This document shows, piece by piece, positions 18,055 to 26,954 of a stretch of 64,000 nt of DNA. The stretch lies in NCBI RefSeq assembly GCF_000374005.1, contig NZ_KB893146.1:250075-314074 (forward strand), in the 5' to 3' direction. The notes below the pieces were generated by a model. The model was not told the DNA's origin. It did not search any database and worked only from the letters and a program-made list of their open reading frames with translations. The position numbers and the translations under genes are program-made. Numbering within the stretch: the stretch's first letter is position 1; each line of letters starts with the position of its first letter. The stretch comes from Kiloniella laminariae DSM 19542. GTDB lineage: Bacteria; Pseudomonadota; Alphaproteobacteria; Kiloniellales; Kiloniellaceae.

Positions 18055-18720
18055 ATGTTGGATCCGATCTGGATCACGGTCAAACTGGCCTTCATTACCA
18101 CTATGGTTCTCCTGGTGCTGGGGACACCTGTGGCCTGGTGGCTGGCACGTTCCAGATCCTGGTGGAAAGAAGCGGTGGCTGCTGTCGTTGCGCTCCCCAT
18201 CGTTTTGCCTCCGACAGTTCTTGGTTTTTATCTGTTGATTGCCCTTGGACCTGATAGTCCTTTGGGGCAGTTGGCGACACAGCTTTTTGGTCGTGCTTTG
18301 CCCTTTACCTTTGCCGGACTGGTGGTTGGCTCGGTAATCTATTCCATGCCCTTTGTTATCCAGCCGATCCGCAATGCCTTCGAGGCAATTGGCGAACGGC
18401 CGTTGGAAGTAGCTGCGACACTGCGGGCCAGTCCGCTGGATACATTTTTTGCTGTCGCTATTCCACTGGCACGCCCGGGGTTTCTTACCGGTGCAGTTCT
18501 CGGCTTTGCTCATACCGTTGGTGAGTTTGGTGTGATCTTGATGATCGGCGGCAATATTCCGGGGGAAACGCGGGTTCTGTCTGTTGCAATCTATGATCAT
18601 GTCGAGGCCCTTGAATGGGGGCAGGCCCATGTGCTCTCAGTCGGGCTTCTGATTTTTTCTTTCCTTGTTATTCTCAGCATGATCCTGCTGGAAAAGAAAA
18701 TGGGGCGACGCTTGAGATGA
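18055..18720 (+). CDS. modB: Molybdate ABC transporter permease ModB
   Basis: A 221-residue inner-membrane permease with about five membrane segments and the EAA loop ([23 protein letters not shown]) that docks on the ATPase, followed by the ModB-typical [20 protein letters not shown]. It starts 46 bp after modA. Its stop overlaps the modC start in an ATGA arrangement, so the two are translationally coupled. Confidence 0.96.
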   Translation: MLDPIWITVKLAFITTMVLLVLGTPVAWWLARSRSWWKEAVAAVVALPIVLPPTVLGFYLLIALGPDSPLGQLATQLFGRALPFTFAGLVVGSVIYSMPFVIQPIRNAFEAIGERPLEVAATLRASPLDTFFAVAIPLARPGFLTGAVLGFAHTVGEFGVILMIGGNIPGETRVLSVAIYDHVEALEWGQAHVLSVGLLIFSFLVILSMILLEKKMGRRLR

Positions 18721-19844
18721 GCCAGATTATTGCCCGCTTCTCGGGTCCACTGGATGATTTTGATCTGGACAGTGAATTCACCATTCCAGCGAAAGGTGTT
18801 ACTGCTCTTTTTGGGCAGTCGGGATGTGGCAAGACCTCTGTATTACGTTGTCTGGCGGGACTAAACCGCCAGCCCGGTGGTTTCCTCTCGGTCAAGGGGC
18901 AGGTCTGGCAGGATGAAACAAGTTTTCTTCCTACGCATCAACGTCCTGTGGGCGTGGTGTTTCAGGAGGCAAGCCTTTTTCCCCACCTCTCAGTTAAAGA
19001 CAATCTAGTTTTTGGGCAGAAACGTGCGGGGGAACGAGGTGAACTGTTGCGGCTTGACGATATCGTCGCTTTACTGGGGGTGGGCGATCTTCTTGGGCGT
19101 TCGCCCTTAACCCTCTCAGGGGGAGAGCGTCAGCGGGTCGCGATCGGCCGGGCGCTGCTTTGTGGGCCTGAACTGATGCTCATGGATGAACCCCTGGCTG
19201 CATTGGACCGGTTCAGTAAAGACGAGATTATTCCTTATCTGGAAACACTTTTCAGGAAGCTGGATATTCCGATGATCTTTGTTTCGCATGATACCGACGA
19301 GGTGGAGCGTCTGGCGGACTGGATGGTGTTGATGGAGAAGGGAAGGGTGCTTTCTTCCGGGCCTCTGGGGGATGTTCTGTCCGATCCTGAACTCTTTATT
19401 GCCCGGGGAGCCAAGACGGCCTCTGTTGTCGAAGGGCGAGTAACCGGGTTCGATCCGGAAGATCTTCTCAGCGAGATGAGCGTAACCGGAGGCAAAATTC
19501 TGGTGCCGGGAAAATTGGGCGAGATCGGCACGCTGCAACGGATCAGAATTTCGGCCAATGATGTCAGTCTGGCGCGTGAAAAACCGTCACGTACGACGAT
19601 ATTAAACGTCTTGCCGGTCAGAATTTTGACAATTCATTCCCTTGATGAAGCACGGGTCAATGTCCTGCTTTCTGCAGGGCACGGGGGCTCAGCAGCGGAT
19701 AATGGGGAACCGCGGGTCAGGTTTATTGCCCGTATTACCCGTCGCTCGCTTCGGAATTTTGCCTTCGAAGTCGGACAGGATATCTATGCCCAGGTCAAAT
19801 CTGTCTCAATGCTCAACCGCCAAGGGCGAAGAGCCGATAGTTGA
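18717..19844 (+). CDS. modC: Molybdate ABC transporter ATP-binding protein ModC
   Basis: A 375-residue ATPase that powers ModAB. The order is Walker [10 protein letters not shown] (33-41), Q-loop [11 protein letters not shown], signature [16 protein letters not shown], Walker [13 protein letters not shown] and switch histidine FVSHD. A C-terminal mop/TOBE region (about 300-365) would bind oxyanion for trans-inhibition. The true start is the ATG at 18717 inside the modB stop; the frame extends upstream to 18615, but that sequence is read from modB in another frame. No ModE regulator is visible in the window. Confidence 0.95.
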   Translation: MSQIIARFSGPLDDFDLDSEFTIPAKGVTALFGQSGCGKTSVLRCLAGLNRQPGGFLSVKGQVWQDETSFLPTHQRPVGVVFQEASLFPHLSVKDNLVFGQKRAGERGELLRLDDIVALLGVGDLLGRSPLTLSGGERQRVAIGRALLCGPELMLMDEPLAALDRFSKDEIIPYLETLFRKLDIPMIFVSHDTDEVERLADWMVLMEKGRVLSSGPLGDVLSDPELFIARGAKTASVVEGRVTGFDPEDLLSEMSVTGGKILVPGKLGEIGTLQRIRISANDVSLAREKPSRTTILNVLPVRILTIHSLDEARVNVLLSAGHGGSAADNGEPRVRFIARITRRSLRNFAFEVGQDIYAQVKSVSMLNRQGRRADS

Positions 19845-19913
19845 GGCCAAAGTTTTTACTGGAAAAAGACTAAAGATCGCGTGATTGGTTAGTAGGTGAA
19901 AATCGCCTGAGGG

Positions 19914-20444
19914 TTATTCGATGCTTGCGGCCATGGCTTCGTAACTAGCAAGCTGCTCCCGGGTATGTGTGATATCCTGATCCAGCCAGCCACTGAACTC
20001 GCCTTTGGCCGGGGTATAGCCCTGTTTCAGTTCAAGTAATCTGTTGAGCTGGCGTTCGTGGATATCAACCAGCAGGTTGATCTGCATATTCCGGGTTTTC
20101 TCGTCAGCAAGATGCAGAAGCCGCATTTTAATGGCAATGATCAGCTTGCTCATATCTGTGACTGGCGCGCGAAGATTGGAAGCCATCAGCTCGTTAAATT
20201 CTTCCCTGCCTGTCTCGGTCAGACAAAGTTCTGTTTCATTATCAGGGCTTTTCTTGACGAGCCCTTCAACCTTCAGAACTTCCAGAGGGGTACCTATCAG
20301 GTCGAGGGATGGACCGACAACAAGGCTGGTAAAGCCGCGAACGGTCTGGGCCAATTCGCCATAACTCATGGATTTTTCCAGCAAAAGTCCCAGCGCAAGA
20401 AGGCGCGTGGCTTCGGCAGGGACCAGAGTATTGTCGCGGTACAT
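19914..20444 (-). CDS. PadR-like transcriptional regulator
   Basis: A 176-residue protein with an N-terminal winged-helix (about 12-75; LLALGLLLEKSMSYGELAQTV ... LEVLKVEGLVKK) and a C-terminal helical region of the PadR/VirR type (MRLLHLADEKTRNMQINLLVDIHERQLNRL) that should form an antiparallel dimer. AGGAG precedes the ATG by eight bases. The upstream gap holds a perfect CAGATGA-N4-TCATCTG palindrome, a candidate autoregulatory operator, and a Fur-like box. Targets are unknown. It lies downstream of hemA on the same strand. Confidence 0.75.
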   Translation of the reverse strand: MYRDNTLVPAEATRLLALGLLLEKSMSYGELAQTVRGFTSLVVGPSLDLIGTPLEVLKVEGLVKKSPDNETELCLTETGREEFNELMASNLRAPVTDMSKLIIAIKMRLLHLADEKTRNMQINLLVDIHERQLNRLLELKQGYTPAKGEFSGWLDQDITHTREQLASYEAMAASIE

Positions 20445-20474
20445 CGGTTCGCTCCTGAAAAGAAGACTCTAGGG

Positions 20475-20492
20475 CAGATGAATAATCATCTG
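20475..20492. promoter_or_regulatory. Palindrome upstream of the PadR-like gene (candidate operator)
   Basis: CAGATGA-ATAA-TCATCTG is a perfect 7-bp inverted repeat about 30 bp before the regulator start. This is a usual place for an autorepression operator. It does not match the ATGT-N8-ACAT consensus of classic PadR sites. Confidence 0.45.
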
Positions 20493-20532
20493 CAGGGAAC
20501 CTATCGTGCCGCGTTCCTCTTGTCCAGTCAAA

Positions 20533-20547
20533 TGAGAATGATTCGCA
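20533..20547. promoter_or_regulatory. Fur-box-like 7-1-7 inverted repeat
   Basis: TGAGAAT-G-ATTCGCA matches 12 of 15 positions of the 7-1-7 Fur consensus TGATAATGATTATCA. It lies about 90 bp upstream of the PadR-like gene, directly after the hemA stop. Chance occurrence cannot be excluded. Confidence 0.35.
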
Positions 20548-20558
20548 AATTAAGAGGG

Positions 20559-21770
20559 CTATGCCGCAATTTGAAGTTTTAGTTCCTGCCAGATCTCTTT
20601 AAGTGCCTGGGCAAGATAGGAGATATCTTCATCACTGTGAACCGGGGACGGCGTCAGCCTCAAGCGCTCGGTTCCCTTGGGAACTGTCGGGTAGTTGATC
20701 GGCTGGACATAAATTCCGTAGCGGGTCATCAAGGTGTCGGTAATCTGGCGGCAGAGAACCGGATCGCCAACCATGACAGGAACGATATGGGTCTCTGAAT
20801 GCTGAACCGGAAGGCCAGCTTCCTTGAGCAGGCGGCGTGTTTCATTCGCACGATCCTGATGGCGGGAACGTTCAAAGCTGCTCTGCTTGAGGTGCTGGAT
20901 ACTGGCCAGAGCTCCTGCGGCAACAGCGGGCGGCAAGGAGGTTGTGAAGATAAAGCCTGAGGCATAGCTCCGGATAAAGTCGATCAGGCTTGCTGTTGCT
21001 GTGATGTAGCCTCCGACAACACCAACGGCCTTGCCGAGGGTGCCTTCGATAATGTCCAGCCGGTGACAGAGATTATCCCGATCGGCAATGCCTCCTCCAC
21101 GGGGACCATAGAGGCCGACAGCGTGTACTTCATCCAGATAGGTGATCGCGTTATATTTGTCTGCCAGATCGCAGAAAGCCTCGATCGGTGCCACGTCCCC
21201 ATCCATCGAATAGACGGATTCAAACGCGATGATTTTGGGGCGAGCCGGGTCAATTTCCTTCAGGCAGGCTTCAAGATCAGCCACATCGTTGTGCTTGAAG
21301 ATAATCTTTTCGGCCTTGCTGTGCCGGATGCCTTCGATCATGGAGGCATGGTTCATGGAATCTGACAGAACCACACAGTTGGGTAGTTTTCCAGCCAGTG
21401 TACTCAGTGCAGCCCAGTTGGATACATAGCCGGAGGTGAAAAGCAGAGCGGCTTCCTTGTGATGCCAGTCTGCCAGTTCCTGTTCCAGAAGCACATGATA
21501 GTGATTGTTGCCGGAGATATTGCGGGTGCCGCCTGCGCCAGCACCACACTTGTCGAGTGCTTCATGCATGGCAGCGATAACCTTCGGATTTTGCCCCATA
21601 CCCAGATAATCGTTGGAACACCAGACAGTGACCGGACGATTGCCCTTGTCGCTGTAATGGGTTGCACTGGGAAACTGGCCGGCCTTACGTTCAAGGTCAG
21701 CAAATACCCGATAGCGTCCTTCTTCCTTGAGGTCAGCTACCGCGGTGCTGAAAAACTTTTCGTAATCCAT
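20559..21770 (-). CDS. hemA: 5-aminolevulinate synthase HemA
   Basis: Condenses glycine and succinyl-CoA to 5-aminolevulinate (Shemin pathway), the committed tetrapyrrole step characteristic of Alphaproteobacteria. The 403-residue fold-type I PLP enzyme has the expected motifs: [10 protein letters not shown] (51-60), [12 protein letters not shown] (76-87), [10 protein letters not shown] (213-222) and the PLP lysine K247 in EGTLGKAVG. The C-terminal HIVPVMVGD and [12 protein letters not shown] segments are normal. A 323-bp gap lies upstream with an FNR-like site. The next gene on the strand is the PadR-like regulator. Confidence 0.97.
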   Translation of the reverse strand: MDYEKFFSTAVADLKEEGRYRVFADLERKAGQFPSATHYSDKGNRPVTVWCSNDYLGMGQNPKVIAAMHEALDKCGAGAGGTRNISGNNHYHVLLEQELADWHHKEAALLFTSGYVSNWAALSTLAGKLPNCVVLSDSMNHASMIEGIRHSKAEKIIFKHNDVADLEACLKEIDPARPKIIAFESVYSMDGDVAPIEAFCDLADKYNAITYLDEVHAVGLYGPRGGGIADRDNLCHRLDIIEGTLGKAVGVVGGYITATASLIDFIRSYASGFIFTTSLPPAVAAGALASIQHLKQSSFERSRHQDRANETRRLLKEAGLPVQHSETHIVPVMVGDPVLCRQITDTLMTRYGIYVQPINYPTVPKGTERLRLTPSPVHSDEDISYLAQALKEIWQELKLQIAA

Positions 21771-21998
21771 CTGCTCTTCTCGCCTAACGTGGGCCGTTTA
21801 AATCCGGCTTGTTGTTGCTTGTTGCAAGGCTTCCCCAAAACAAGCTTATCAGTTGCTGAATTAATGAATAGTGTACCCCAAATCAACAACAATTGGCAGT
21901 CTATTGCGTCATCATACTATCACCAACGCGACTGAACGACGCATTAAGATAACAAGGTCTGCACAAAAGGATGTTACCTCTTTGCACTGCTCCTGCAT

Positions 21999-22012
21999 TG
22001 ATCGATGTCAAG
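21999..22012. promoter_or_regulatory. FNR-like binding site upstream of hemA
   Basis: TTGAT-CGAT-GTCAA matches the FNR/FnrL consensus TTGAT-N4-ATCAA at nine of ten positions. It lies about 230 bp before the hemA start, so a long leader would be needed for direct activation. FnrL control of hemA is known in Rhodobacter; here it is inference. Confidence 0.4.
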
Positions 22013-22055
22013 AGTCCGTGAATTTTATGAAACCGGGATACCCGCGGGGATAAAT

Positions 22056-22086
22056 GATAGAAGGTGGTGATGTGTCACCTTCTATC
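22056..22086 (-). terminator. Hairpin after the class III aminotransferase gene
   Basis: A perfect 11-bp stem (GATAGAAGGTG at 22056-22066 and its complement at 22076-22086) lies eight bases after the stop. The following minus-strand sequence is A/T-rich but lacks a long T-run. Confidence 0.5.
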
Positions 22087-22093
22087 GCATAAA

Positions 22094-23482
22094 CTAGGCG
22101 GGCAGCAGCCCTTCTTGTCTTGTCCAGTCCAATGTTCTTTCCAGCGCTTTTGCAAAGCGTTCGATCATTTGATCTATCTGATCATCAGTGATGATCAGAG
22201 GAGGACAGAAAGCAATGGTGTCGCCCATGTTGCGGATAATCAGTCCTTCCTCAACGGCCCGCTCATTTAAATAGGTGCCGACCTTGCCTGCAGGCGAAAA
22301 GCTTTCCCTGGTTTGTTTGTTCTGAACAAGTTCAACACCGGCAATAAGCCCGACACCCCGGACTTCCCCCACCAGAGGATGGTCTTTGAAGACAGAAAGT
22401 TTGTTTTGAAGATGTGCTCCGGTTTCTGCCGCTTGGGCAAAGAGGTTACGTTCTTCGTAGATCTTCAGGGTTTCAAGCGCGACCGCAGCGCAGACAGGAT
22501 GCCCGGAATAAGTAAAGCCGTGACCGAGTACGCCGATTTTGTCAGAATTGTCGGCAATGACCTGATAGAACTTGTCATTCATCATCACGGCTGAGATCGG
22601 AAGATAGGAAGAGCTGAGTGCTTTGGCCATGGACATGATGTCGGGTTTTATGCCGAAGGTCTGGCTGCCAAAGGCATTGCCTGTACGGCCAAACCCGCAG
22701 ATTACTTCATCCGCAATCAACAGGATATCGTGTTTCTTGAGCACGGCCTGGATCTTTTCCCAGTAGGTTGCTGGCGGAACGATTACGCCGCCGGCTCCCA
22801 TTACAGGTTCCCCGATAAAAGCCGCGATGGTGTCAGGACCTTCGGCCAGGATCATTGCTTCAAGTTCCTGGGCCATACGGCTGGCAAAAGCTTCTTCACT
22901 TTCTCCTTCTTTCCCAAAGCGCCAGTAGTGGGGGCAGGAAGTATGGAGAATGTTTTTGATCGGTAAATCAAAGTCGGTCTGGTTGATGGGCAGACCTGTC
23001 ATGCTTGCTGTTGCAACTGTGACGCCGTGATACCCCTTTATCCGGCTGATGATTTTCTTCTTCTCGGGACGGCCCAGAGCATTGTTGTAGTACCAGATCA
23101 GTTTGACGATCGTGTCGTTGGCTTCCGAACCAGAATTGGCAAAGATCACTTTGGACATGGGCACGGGAGCCATGGCGATCAGTTTCTCTGAAAGCTCGAC
23201 GGGAGGGATCGGTGTCTTGTGGGTGAAGCCGTGGTAAAACGGCAGGGCGCGCATTTGTTTGGCAGCAGCCTCAGCCAGACGTTCCTCGCTGAAACCCAGA
23301 GAGGTGGACCAAAGTCCTGCCATGCCTTCGATGTAGGATTTTCCCTGATCATCGAAGACTTCAATGCCCTTGCCGTGGGTCATCACAAGCGGACCTTTTT
23401 TCTCGTGGGCCCTGGCATTTGTATAGGGGTGCAGGCAATAGGCGATGTCGCGACGGGCAATCGAATTAGGCTTGGGGCTCAT
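22094..23482 (-). CDS. Class III PLP-dependent aminotransferase (omega-transaminase type)
   Basis: A 462-residue fold-type I aminotransferase resembling omega-amino acid/polyamine:pyruvate transaminases. Motifs include ANSGSEANDT, YHGVTVAT, the cofactor aspartate in IADEVICGFGR (D258) and the PLP lysine K287 in SMAKALSSSYLP. The ATG at 23482 has AGGAAA eight bases upstream and is better than the GTG at 23503. Likely substrates are putrescine, GABA, beta-alanine or taurine-like amines, with pyruvate as acceptor; sequence alone does not choose. It stands alone, upstream of hemA on the same strand. Confidence 0.88.
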   Translation of the reverse strand: MSPKPNSIARRDIAYCLHPYTNARAHEKKGPLVMTHGKGIEVFDDQGKSYIEGMAGLWSTSLGFSEERLAEAAAKQMRALPFYHGFTHKTPIPPVELSEKLIAMAPVPMSKVIFANSGSEANDTIVKLIWYYNNALGRPEKKKIISRIKGYHGVTVATASMTGLPINQTDFDLPIKNILHTSCPHYWRFGKEGESEEAFASRMAQELEAMILAEGPDTIAAFIGEPVMGAGGVIVPPATYWEKIQAVLKKHDILLIADEVICGFGRTGNAFGSQTFGIKPDIMSMAKALSSSYLPISAVMMNDKFYQVIADNSDKIGVLGHGFTYSGHPVCAAVALETLKIYEERNLFAQAAETGAHLQNKLSVFKDHPLVGEVRGVGLIAGVELVQNKQTRESFSPAGKVGTYLNERAVEEGLIIRNMGDTIAFCPPLIITDDQIDQMIERFAKALERTLDWTRQEGLLPA

Positions 23483-23757
23483 GAAATTTTCCTGTTTGGT
23501 CACAAAATGCGTTTATTGGTGAGGTTGGATCATAGGGTGAAATGACCTGCAGACCCTGAGAACCAGGCAATTACACCCGAGTGTCAGGCTTTCTTCAAGG
23601 AGAGAAAAGGGGCAAGCAATTTTGTACTTTGCTCACCGTATTTTCAATGAAGGGAGGGAGGTTCCGATCTCTTATTAATATGGCAATGATTTCCCTTTAG
23701 GATCGGGGGGCTGTCATTGGATGACGTTTGATAAATTGTTTCAAGGATTGTGACGGA

Positions 23758-25077
23758 ATGAGTTCCAGGGAAGATGAATCTTATCAGCTGTTGCAACAAG
23801 ATTTTGTCGACCAGTGCCACAGTGTTGTTGAAGATCTTGAAGATCGCCTCAATCAGGTCTACGCCGGACAGATGAGCGAGACTGAAGCGATTCAACTCAT
23901 CCGCAGAGAAGCGCATAATCTCAAAGGCCAGGGGACAGTGTTCGGGTTTTCCGTGATTGCCATGATTGCACACAGGCTGGAAGACTATCTGGCGAAAACC
24001 AACAGTTTGGGTGGAGAAAATATCGATGCTGTAAATGTGTATCTGGATCACATCGGTAAGCTGGCTAATGTTAATCGGATACTGGATCAGGCTGACGCGG
24101 CACAGCTGCTGCGTTCTCTTCCCCAGGCCTTCGACTCGTCACAGGGACAGCCCGACCCGGAAACCGGTACGGTCGAAGAAGTTGAGGTGATGGTCTCTAT
24201 TTCCAGTCGGTTGCATCTTCATCGGCTGGCTCAGGAACTGAATCGACCGGGATGGCGGATGATTTCTTTTGGCAATACACTGGAATTGCTTGAAAATGCC
24301 CTGGCCAGCCCACCGGATGGTGTTATCGTTTCTGGGGAGATGCCAAAGGTTTCAGGTATAGACCTTGGGCGCATATTTCAAATACTTGATCGTGTTCGCA
24401 GCATACCCTTCGTGCTTCTGACAAGCCGGAGAAAAGATGATGTTCATTTTTCAGGGTTACCAGAACGGATTGAATTTATCAGCACGGGTTCCAGCTTCTC
24501 TGAAGATGTACTCAGGATTTCCAAATGCTTCTCTGCGGCAGCAAAAAATACTGTGGCATCTCGGACGCCAAAACAGAAAAGGCTTCTGGGAGATGAAAAA
24601 GCTTCATTAACCGCGACTGTAAAAAAAGCAGGTTCGCCCCGGAGGCCAGAGAATAGCGCGGGACAGGAGCAGCAGGAAAAATACGGCAACCTGAAAGTGT
24701 TGGTCGCGGAAGACAACAAGATTAACAGGGTTCTTATTCAGAGCTTTTTTGAAAAACGGCCTTTTGATCTGACCTTTGCTGAAAATGGTATCGAAGCGGT
24801 CGAATGCTGCCGCAGGCAAGCTTTCGATGTTGTGTTGATGGATGTCATAATGCCTGAAATGGATGGGATTGAAGCCACCGGGAAAATCAGGGGATTGGAA
24901 AATAGTTGGGCCGGGAGTGTGCCGATTATCGCCCTTACGGCAGATGATACTGAAAAAGATCGCTTGCGCTACAGGGAAGCAGGCATGAACGGCTGTATTG
25001 GAAAACCAATTGATCCAACGGCACTGGCAGAGATGATCAACAGCCTTGTGGGTCGTCCAGGCCCTGAAAGGGGCTGA
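23758..25077 (+). CDS. HPt / pseudo-receiver / receiver protein without kinase domain
   Basis: A 439-residue signalling protein when started at the ATG at 23758; a longer ATG at 23728 adds 10 residues. Residues 5-110 are an HPt domain with the phosphorylatable H53 in EAHNLKGQGT. Residues about 135-260 look like a degenerate receiver: IVSGEMPKVSG aligns with the phosphoacceptor loop but has Ser in place of Asp. Residues 314-432 are a canonical receiver (VLVAEDNKIN, phosphoacceptor D362 in VVLMDVIMPEMDG, ALTADD, GKPID). No histidine kinase or output domain exists, so it probably relays phosphate from a separate hybrid kinase. Confidence 0.85.
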   Translation: MSSREDESYQLLQQDFVDQCHSVVEDLEDRLNQVYAGQMSETEAIQLIRREAHNLKGQGTVFGFSVIAMIAHRLEDYLAKTNSLGGENIDAVNVYLDHIGKLANVNRILDQADAAQLLRSLPQAFDSSQGQPDPETGTVEEVEVMVSISSRLHLHRLAQELNRPGWRMISFGNTLELLENALASPPDGVIVSGEMPKVSGIDLGRIFQILDRVRSIPFVLLTSRRKDDVHFSGLPERIEFISTGSSFSEDVLRISKCFSAAAKNTVASRTPKQKRLLGDEKASLTATVKKAGSPRRPENSAGQEQQEKYGNLKVLVAEDNKINRVLIQSFFEKRPFDLTFAENGIEAVECCRRQAFDVVLMDVIMPEMDGIEATGKIRGLENSWAGSVPIIALTADDTEKDRLRYREAGMNGCIGKPIDPTALAEMINSLVGRPGPERG

Positions 25078-25143
25078 AGAGGCAGAGATTAAAAAAATCT
25101 GTAAGGCATGTCTGTGCAATATTTATGTGGAAAAGGTGACAAC

Positions 25144-26751
25144 GTGAAAAAGAACTCCCAATACAGGATCGGGAAAGCATTGCTGGTTTTCTCGGTACTG
25201 TTTTTGTTCTTTGCAGGGCGCGACAACACTGTTGCTGCTGAGAGTACCTTTCGCTGGGCCTATCAGGGAGATATCCAGTCTCTCGACCCCCACGTTCTGA
25301 ATGAAAGCTTTACCCTGGGATTTCTCTCCAACGTGTATGAAGGGCTTGTTCGCCGGGATCATAATCTCGGAATTGAACCGGCCCTGGCCGCAAGCTGGGA
25401 GCAACTTGAGCCGACCCGGTGGCGTTTCCATCTGCGACAAGGCGTTGTCTTTCACAATGGAAATCCTTTTACAGCAAGCGATGTGGTTTTTACCTTTGAG
25501 CGGGCTTTACATAAGGACGCGAATGCCAAGAGTTATATCCCGGCGGGCCTGGAAATTGAAGTAGTTGACGATTTTACGATCGATTTCATTACAGCAACTC
25601 CCAATCCGATACTGTTTCACGAATGGCCAAACCTTCTGATCATGGACCGGGAGTGGAGCGAGGCAAATGGGGCCGAAATTCCGGCATCAGTAGCTGAAGG
25701 ACGTATAGGTTTTGCTTCTGCCCACGCCAATGGCACAGGGGCGTTTCGGCTGCTTTCCCGGGTAGAGGGCGGAGCTGCCGAACTGGAAGTCAATAACCAG
25801 TGGTGGGACGAGAAAAAACATAACCTGGACCGCGTGATTTTTACCCCAATAGGCAAAGATGCGACAAGGGTTGCCGCGTTGATTTCAGGTGAGATGGATC
25901 TGATTTATCCTGTTCCACTACAGGATATGGCCGCGATTGAGGCGCTGGAAGAAACAAGAGTTGTTGCCGGACCGGAAGTCAGAACAATGTTTCTGGGCAT
26001 GGATCAAATGCGCGACGAGCTGCTCTATTCCAATGTGATGGGTGAAAATCCTTTGGCAGATCGCAGGGTGCGTGAAGCATTTTACCGGGCCATAGACGTG
26101 GAACTTCTGAACAGAAAAGTCCTCTATGGCATCGGGATGCCAGCTGCGACGATGATTTCCCCTCTGTTGTTTGCTCCTGCCAAAGATATGCAGCGATTAG
26201 ATTATGATCCGGAAAAGGCGCGGAATCTGTTAAAAGAAGCCGGCTATGAAAAAGGGTTTGAACTGGAGTTGCTTTGTCCCAATGACCGCTATCTAAAGGA
26301 TGAAGAAATCTGTCTCGCCGTAGCGGCTTTCCTGGCCAAAATCGGGGTTACAGCCAAGGTTGAAGCCATCCCTAAATCACAGTTCTTTAAACGTCTGTTG
26401 GGTCAGGATACCTCGTTCTATTTTCTCGGTTGGACCCCCGGGAGCCTGGACAGTTACAACGTGATCCAGAATGTGATCGGCAGTCCGGACAAAGAATTGA
26501 AACGGGGCGGGTTTAATTTCGGGGGTTACAGCAATCCCCGCATTGATCAGTTGGCTGAAAAAATCCTGGTTGAGATTGATCAGGGCAGACGGAACGAACT
26601 GATTACCCAGGCCTATCAGATTCTCGCCGAGGATGTTGGTTATATCCCGCTACACCAACAGGGGGTGGTCTGGGGTGTTCGTCGTGGTATCGAAGTTCGG
26701 AGCAGGGCGGATGACAGCCTGATGCTCTACACGATTACAAAGGCCCGCTAG
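25144..26751 (+). CDS. Family 5 extracellular solute-binding protein (peptide/nickel type)
   Basis: A periplasmic binding protein of the DppA/OppA/NikA type. Starting at the GTG at 25144 gives 535 residues with a classic signal peptide (KKNSQYRIGKALLVF... ending VAA-ES) and AAAGG about seven bases upstream. The ATG at 25108 would place 12 extra residues before the positively charged region. Typical motifs are QSLDPHVLNES, YEGLVRRD, LRQGVVFHNGNPFTASDVVFTFERAL and the C-terminal YIPLHQQ. No permease or ATPase genes are adjacent, so it is an orphan or shares a distant transporter. The ligand is unknown. Confidence 0.88.
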   Translation: MKKNSQYRIGKALLVFSVLFLFFAGRDNTVAAESTFRWAYQGDIQSLDPHVLNESFTLGFLSNVYEGLVRRDHNLGIEPALAASWEQLEPTRWRFHLRQGVVFHNGNPFTASDVVFTFERALHKDANAKSYIPAGLEIEVVDDFTIDFITATPNPILFHEWPNLLIMDREWSEANGAEIPASVAEGRIGFASAHANGTGAFRLLSRVEGGAAELEVNNQWWDEKKHNLDRVIFTPIGKDATRVAALISGEMDLIYPVPLQDMAAIEALEETRVVAGPEVRTMFLGMDQMRDELLYSNVMGENPLADRRVREAFYRAIDVELLNRKVLYGIGMPAATMISPLLFAPAKDMQRLDYDPEKARNLLKEAGYEKGFELELLCPNDRYLKDEEICLAVAAFLAKIGVTAKVEAIPKSQFFKRLLGQDTSFYFLGWTPGSLDSYNVIQNVIGSPDKELKRGGFNFGGYSNPRIDQLAEKILVEIDQGRRNELITQAYQILAEDVGYIPLHQQGVVWGVRRGIEVRSRADDSLMLYTITKAR

Positions 26752-26954
26752 AGTAAGGAGGAGATTGCCTGCTACGATAAGCGAGAAGGAAAGCCTGATT
26801 GAATTGTGATAAAGGTGGCCTTCTCGGTTTGGGGGAGTAGTATTGCAGCAACCTCACTTCGCAAACAGGGCTGAAATCTTGGTCCTTGTCTTGTGCTACC
26901 TCTCCAGCGATCCAGGCATTCTGCTTTCGGAAAGCTGTTACAGTCCGGATTATC

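Larger units (their letters stand above)
21771..22093. other. 323-bp intergenic region upstream of hemA
   Basis: It contains the hemA promoter region, an FNR/CRP-like palindrome at 21999-22012 and the hairpin after the aminotransferase gene at 22056-22086. I see no open reading frame worth calling and no RNA gene. Confidence 0.5.

Noticed and set aside
18019-18630. A 203-codon frame antisense to modB
   Set aside because: modB is certain from its motifs and its overlap with modC; the antisense product is Gln/Asn/Arg-rich shadow.
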